Shown: piece after piece, positions 5,387 to 5,986 of the stretch
Numbering within the stretch: position 1 is the first letter of the stretch
Layout: every line of letters starts with the position of its first letter
Origin: Clostridia bacterium
GTDB lineage: Bacteria; Bacillota_A; Clostridia; Christensenellales; Aristaeellaceae
NCBI GenBank assembly: GCA_017398245.1
Contig: JAFQGN010000305.1
Location: 1 to 5,986 of the forward strand
Direction: 5' to 3'
Length of the DNA: 5,986 nucleotides
Program-made: the position numbers and the translations under genes
Notes under the pieces: model-generated
The model's input: only the letters and a program-made list of their open reading frames with translations
The model's database searches: none
Told to the model about the DNA's origin: nothing

Positions 5387-5403
5387 GCAGCGAATCCCGC
5401 TGC
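5387..5403. repeat. Inverted repeat upstream of the GH110-like gene promoter
   Basis: GCAGCG (5387-5392) and CGCTGC (5398-5403) are perfect inverted arms around AATCC. The repeat ends eight bases before the predicted -35. Without a T-tract, and lying upstream of the promoter, it looks more like a possible regulator site than a terminator. Six-base GC arms can occur by chance in this GC-rich DNA. Confidence 0.35.
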
Positions 5404-5411
5404 TTCTCGTA

Positions 5412-5440
5412 TTGCCCCCGATACACATCTATGGTAGAAT
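5412..5440 (+). promoter_or_regulatory. Promoter of the GH110-like gene
   Basis: The -35 is TTGCCC (5412-5417) and the -10 is TAGAAT (5435-5440), with a 17-base spacer ending in an extended -10 TGG (5432-5434). Transcription would start near 5447, giving a leader of about 28 bases to ATG 5475. Confidence 0.6.
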
Positions 5441-5474
5441 GACCGCATACACCAGCGAAATGGGGGAACATACC

Positions 5475-5986
5475 ATGCAGCGGATCATTCTGAAAGACCA
5501 CGGCGTCCTGCCCGGAGCGGACTGCACTCTCCGCCTGTACGAACTCACCGAGCAATATAAGGAAGATACCACCTTCGTCTTCGAACCGGCCGATTATATC
5601 TTCGATACACGCCTCGAGGCCGATTATCGCCTTTCCAATACCGATGTCGCGCCCGTGCGCAAGCTGGGCGTCTGGCTCAAAAACGCGAAAAACGTGCATC
5701 TGGAGGGCAATGGCGCGCGCCTGTGGTTCTCCGGCCAAATGCAGCCCTTCACTCTCGATCATTGCGAAGACTGCACCGTGGAAAACTTCACTGTCGATTG
5801 GAAAAAGCCCCTCGTGGCCGAAGGCGTCGTCACCGGCTTTGGCGAAAAGTATGTCGATCTCTATGTCGATCCCGATACCTTCCCGCATCGCCTGACCGAC
5901 GACGGCTGGCTCGAATTCGATACCGGCAACGGCGAATGGTACTCCATGTCCCACGGCAGCCAGATCCAGTTCGACGCCAATACCCG
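5475..5986 (+). CDS. Predicted parallel beta-helix glycoside hydrolase resembling GH110 alpha-1,3-galactosidases, 3' part cut by the window edge
   Basis: The first 170 codons are present and the frame is open to the right edge. The N-terminus has a FVFEPADYIFD segment (34-44), like the start of right-handed beta-helix proteins. Then come RLSNTD (52-57), the strand-turn rungs VWLKNAKNVHLEGNGARLWFSG (two pieces: VWLKNAKNV 66-74, LEGNGARLWFSG 76-87), QPFTLDHCEDCTVENFTVDW (90-109) and KPLVAEGVV (111-119). From memory this order matches the N-terminal part of GH110 proteins, where a similar segment reads I/L-D-W followed by P. Characterised GH110 enzymes remove terminal alpha-1,3-linked galactose and are about 600 residues and secreted; here no signal peptide is visible, so it would act in the cytosol. 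The catalytic region is beyond the window. The GGGGGA ribosome site (5462-5467) is weaker than its neighbours'. It could instead be another beta-helix family. Confidence 0.75.
   Translation, partial: MQRIILKDHGVLPGADCTLRLYELTEQYKEDTTFVFEPADYIFDTRLEADYRLSNTDVAPVRKLGVWLKNAKNVHLEGNGARLWFSGQMQPFTLDHCEDCTVENFTVDWKKPLVAEGVVTGFGEKYVDLYVDPDTFPHRLTDDGWLEFDTGNGEWYSMSHGSQIQFDANT

Noticed and set aside
4676..5428. Minus-strand open frame of 250 codons opposite the YitT gene
   Set aside because: Antisense to a well-supported membrane protein; its Asp/Glu/His-rich translation resembles no known family and it runs through the YitT terminator.
5271..5954. Minus-strand open frame of 227 codons opposite the GH110-like gene
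   Set aside because: The plus-strand frame has clear beta-helix rungs, a promoter and a start site; the minus frame has none of these and crosses a terminator.

Overview
The window looks like the chromosome of a GC-rich member of the Firmicutes (class Clostridia, probably a gut or anaerobic lineage). This rests on near-perfect AGGAGG-type ribosome binding sites, TTGACA/TATAAT-type promoters with 17-base spacers, intrinsic terminators ending in T-tracts, a 56-residue clostridial 2[4Fe-4S] ferredoxin, YitT-type and tandem MATE membrane proteins, and a short XRE regulator with a membrane anchor. The species cannot be named from the sequence. I see no phage, transposon, CRISPR array, tRNA or rRNA.

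Layout. Positions 1-2705 (minus strand) hold two adjacent paralogous MATE-family efflux transporters. The promoter-proximal one is complete (1296-2705); the second (start 1264) runs off the left edge. They are separated by 31 bases and share a promoter around 2741-2769. Transcribed the other way from the same intergenic region is a very small ferredoxin gene (2895-3065) with its own promoter and a strong terminator. After about 200 bases with no convincing gene comes a minus-strand RidA/YjgF-family gene (3310-3675). It is divergent from a plus-strand membrane-anchored XRE regulator (3856-4302). The 180 bases between them carry a promoter for each gene and repeated AAATGCGTAT boxes that overlap the RidA promoter. 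Next is a YitT-family membrane protein (4472-5320), whose leader has a strong terminator-like hairpin between the only visible promoter and the start codon, then a terminator. Last is the first 170 codons of a predicted parallel beta-helix protein resembling GH110 alpha-1,3-galactosidases (5475 to the right edge), with its own promoter and an inverted repeat just upstream.

How the genes relate. Each plus-strand gene appears to have its own promoter, so apart from the MATE pair these look like single-gene units rather than one pathway. The best-supported regulatory unit is the divergent XRE regulator/RidA pair. Two long genes are missing from a naive list of closed reading frames because they are cut by the window edges: the left MATE gene and the right GH110-like gene.

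The plus strand is C-rich at third codon positions whichever strand is coding: minus-strand genes favour G-ending codons and plus-strand genes favour C-ending codons. This suggests a replication-strand skew with the minus strand leading. I found no clearly new multi-gene system. The points most worth following are the RidA/XRE operator arrangement, the cysteine-bearing divergent RidA, and the hairpin in the YitT leader.
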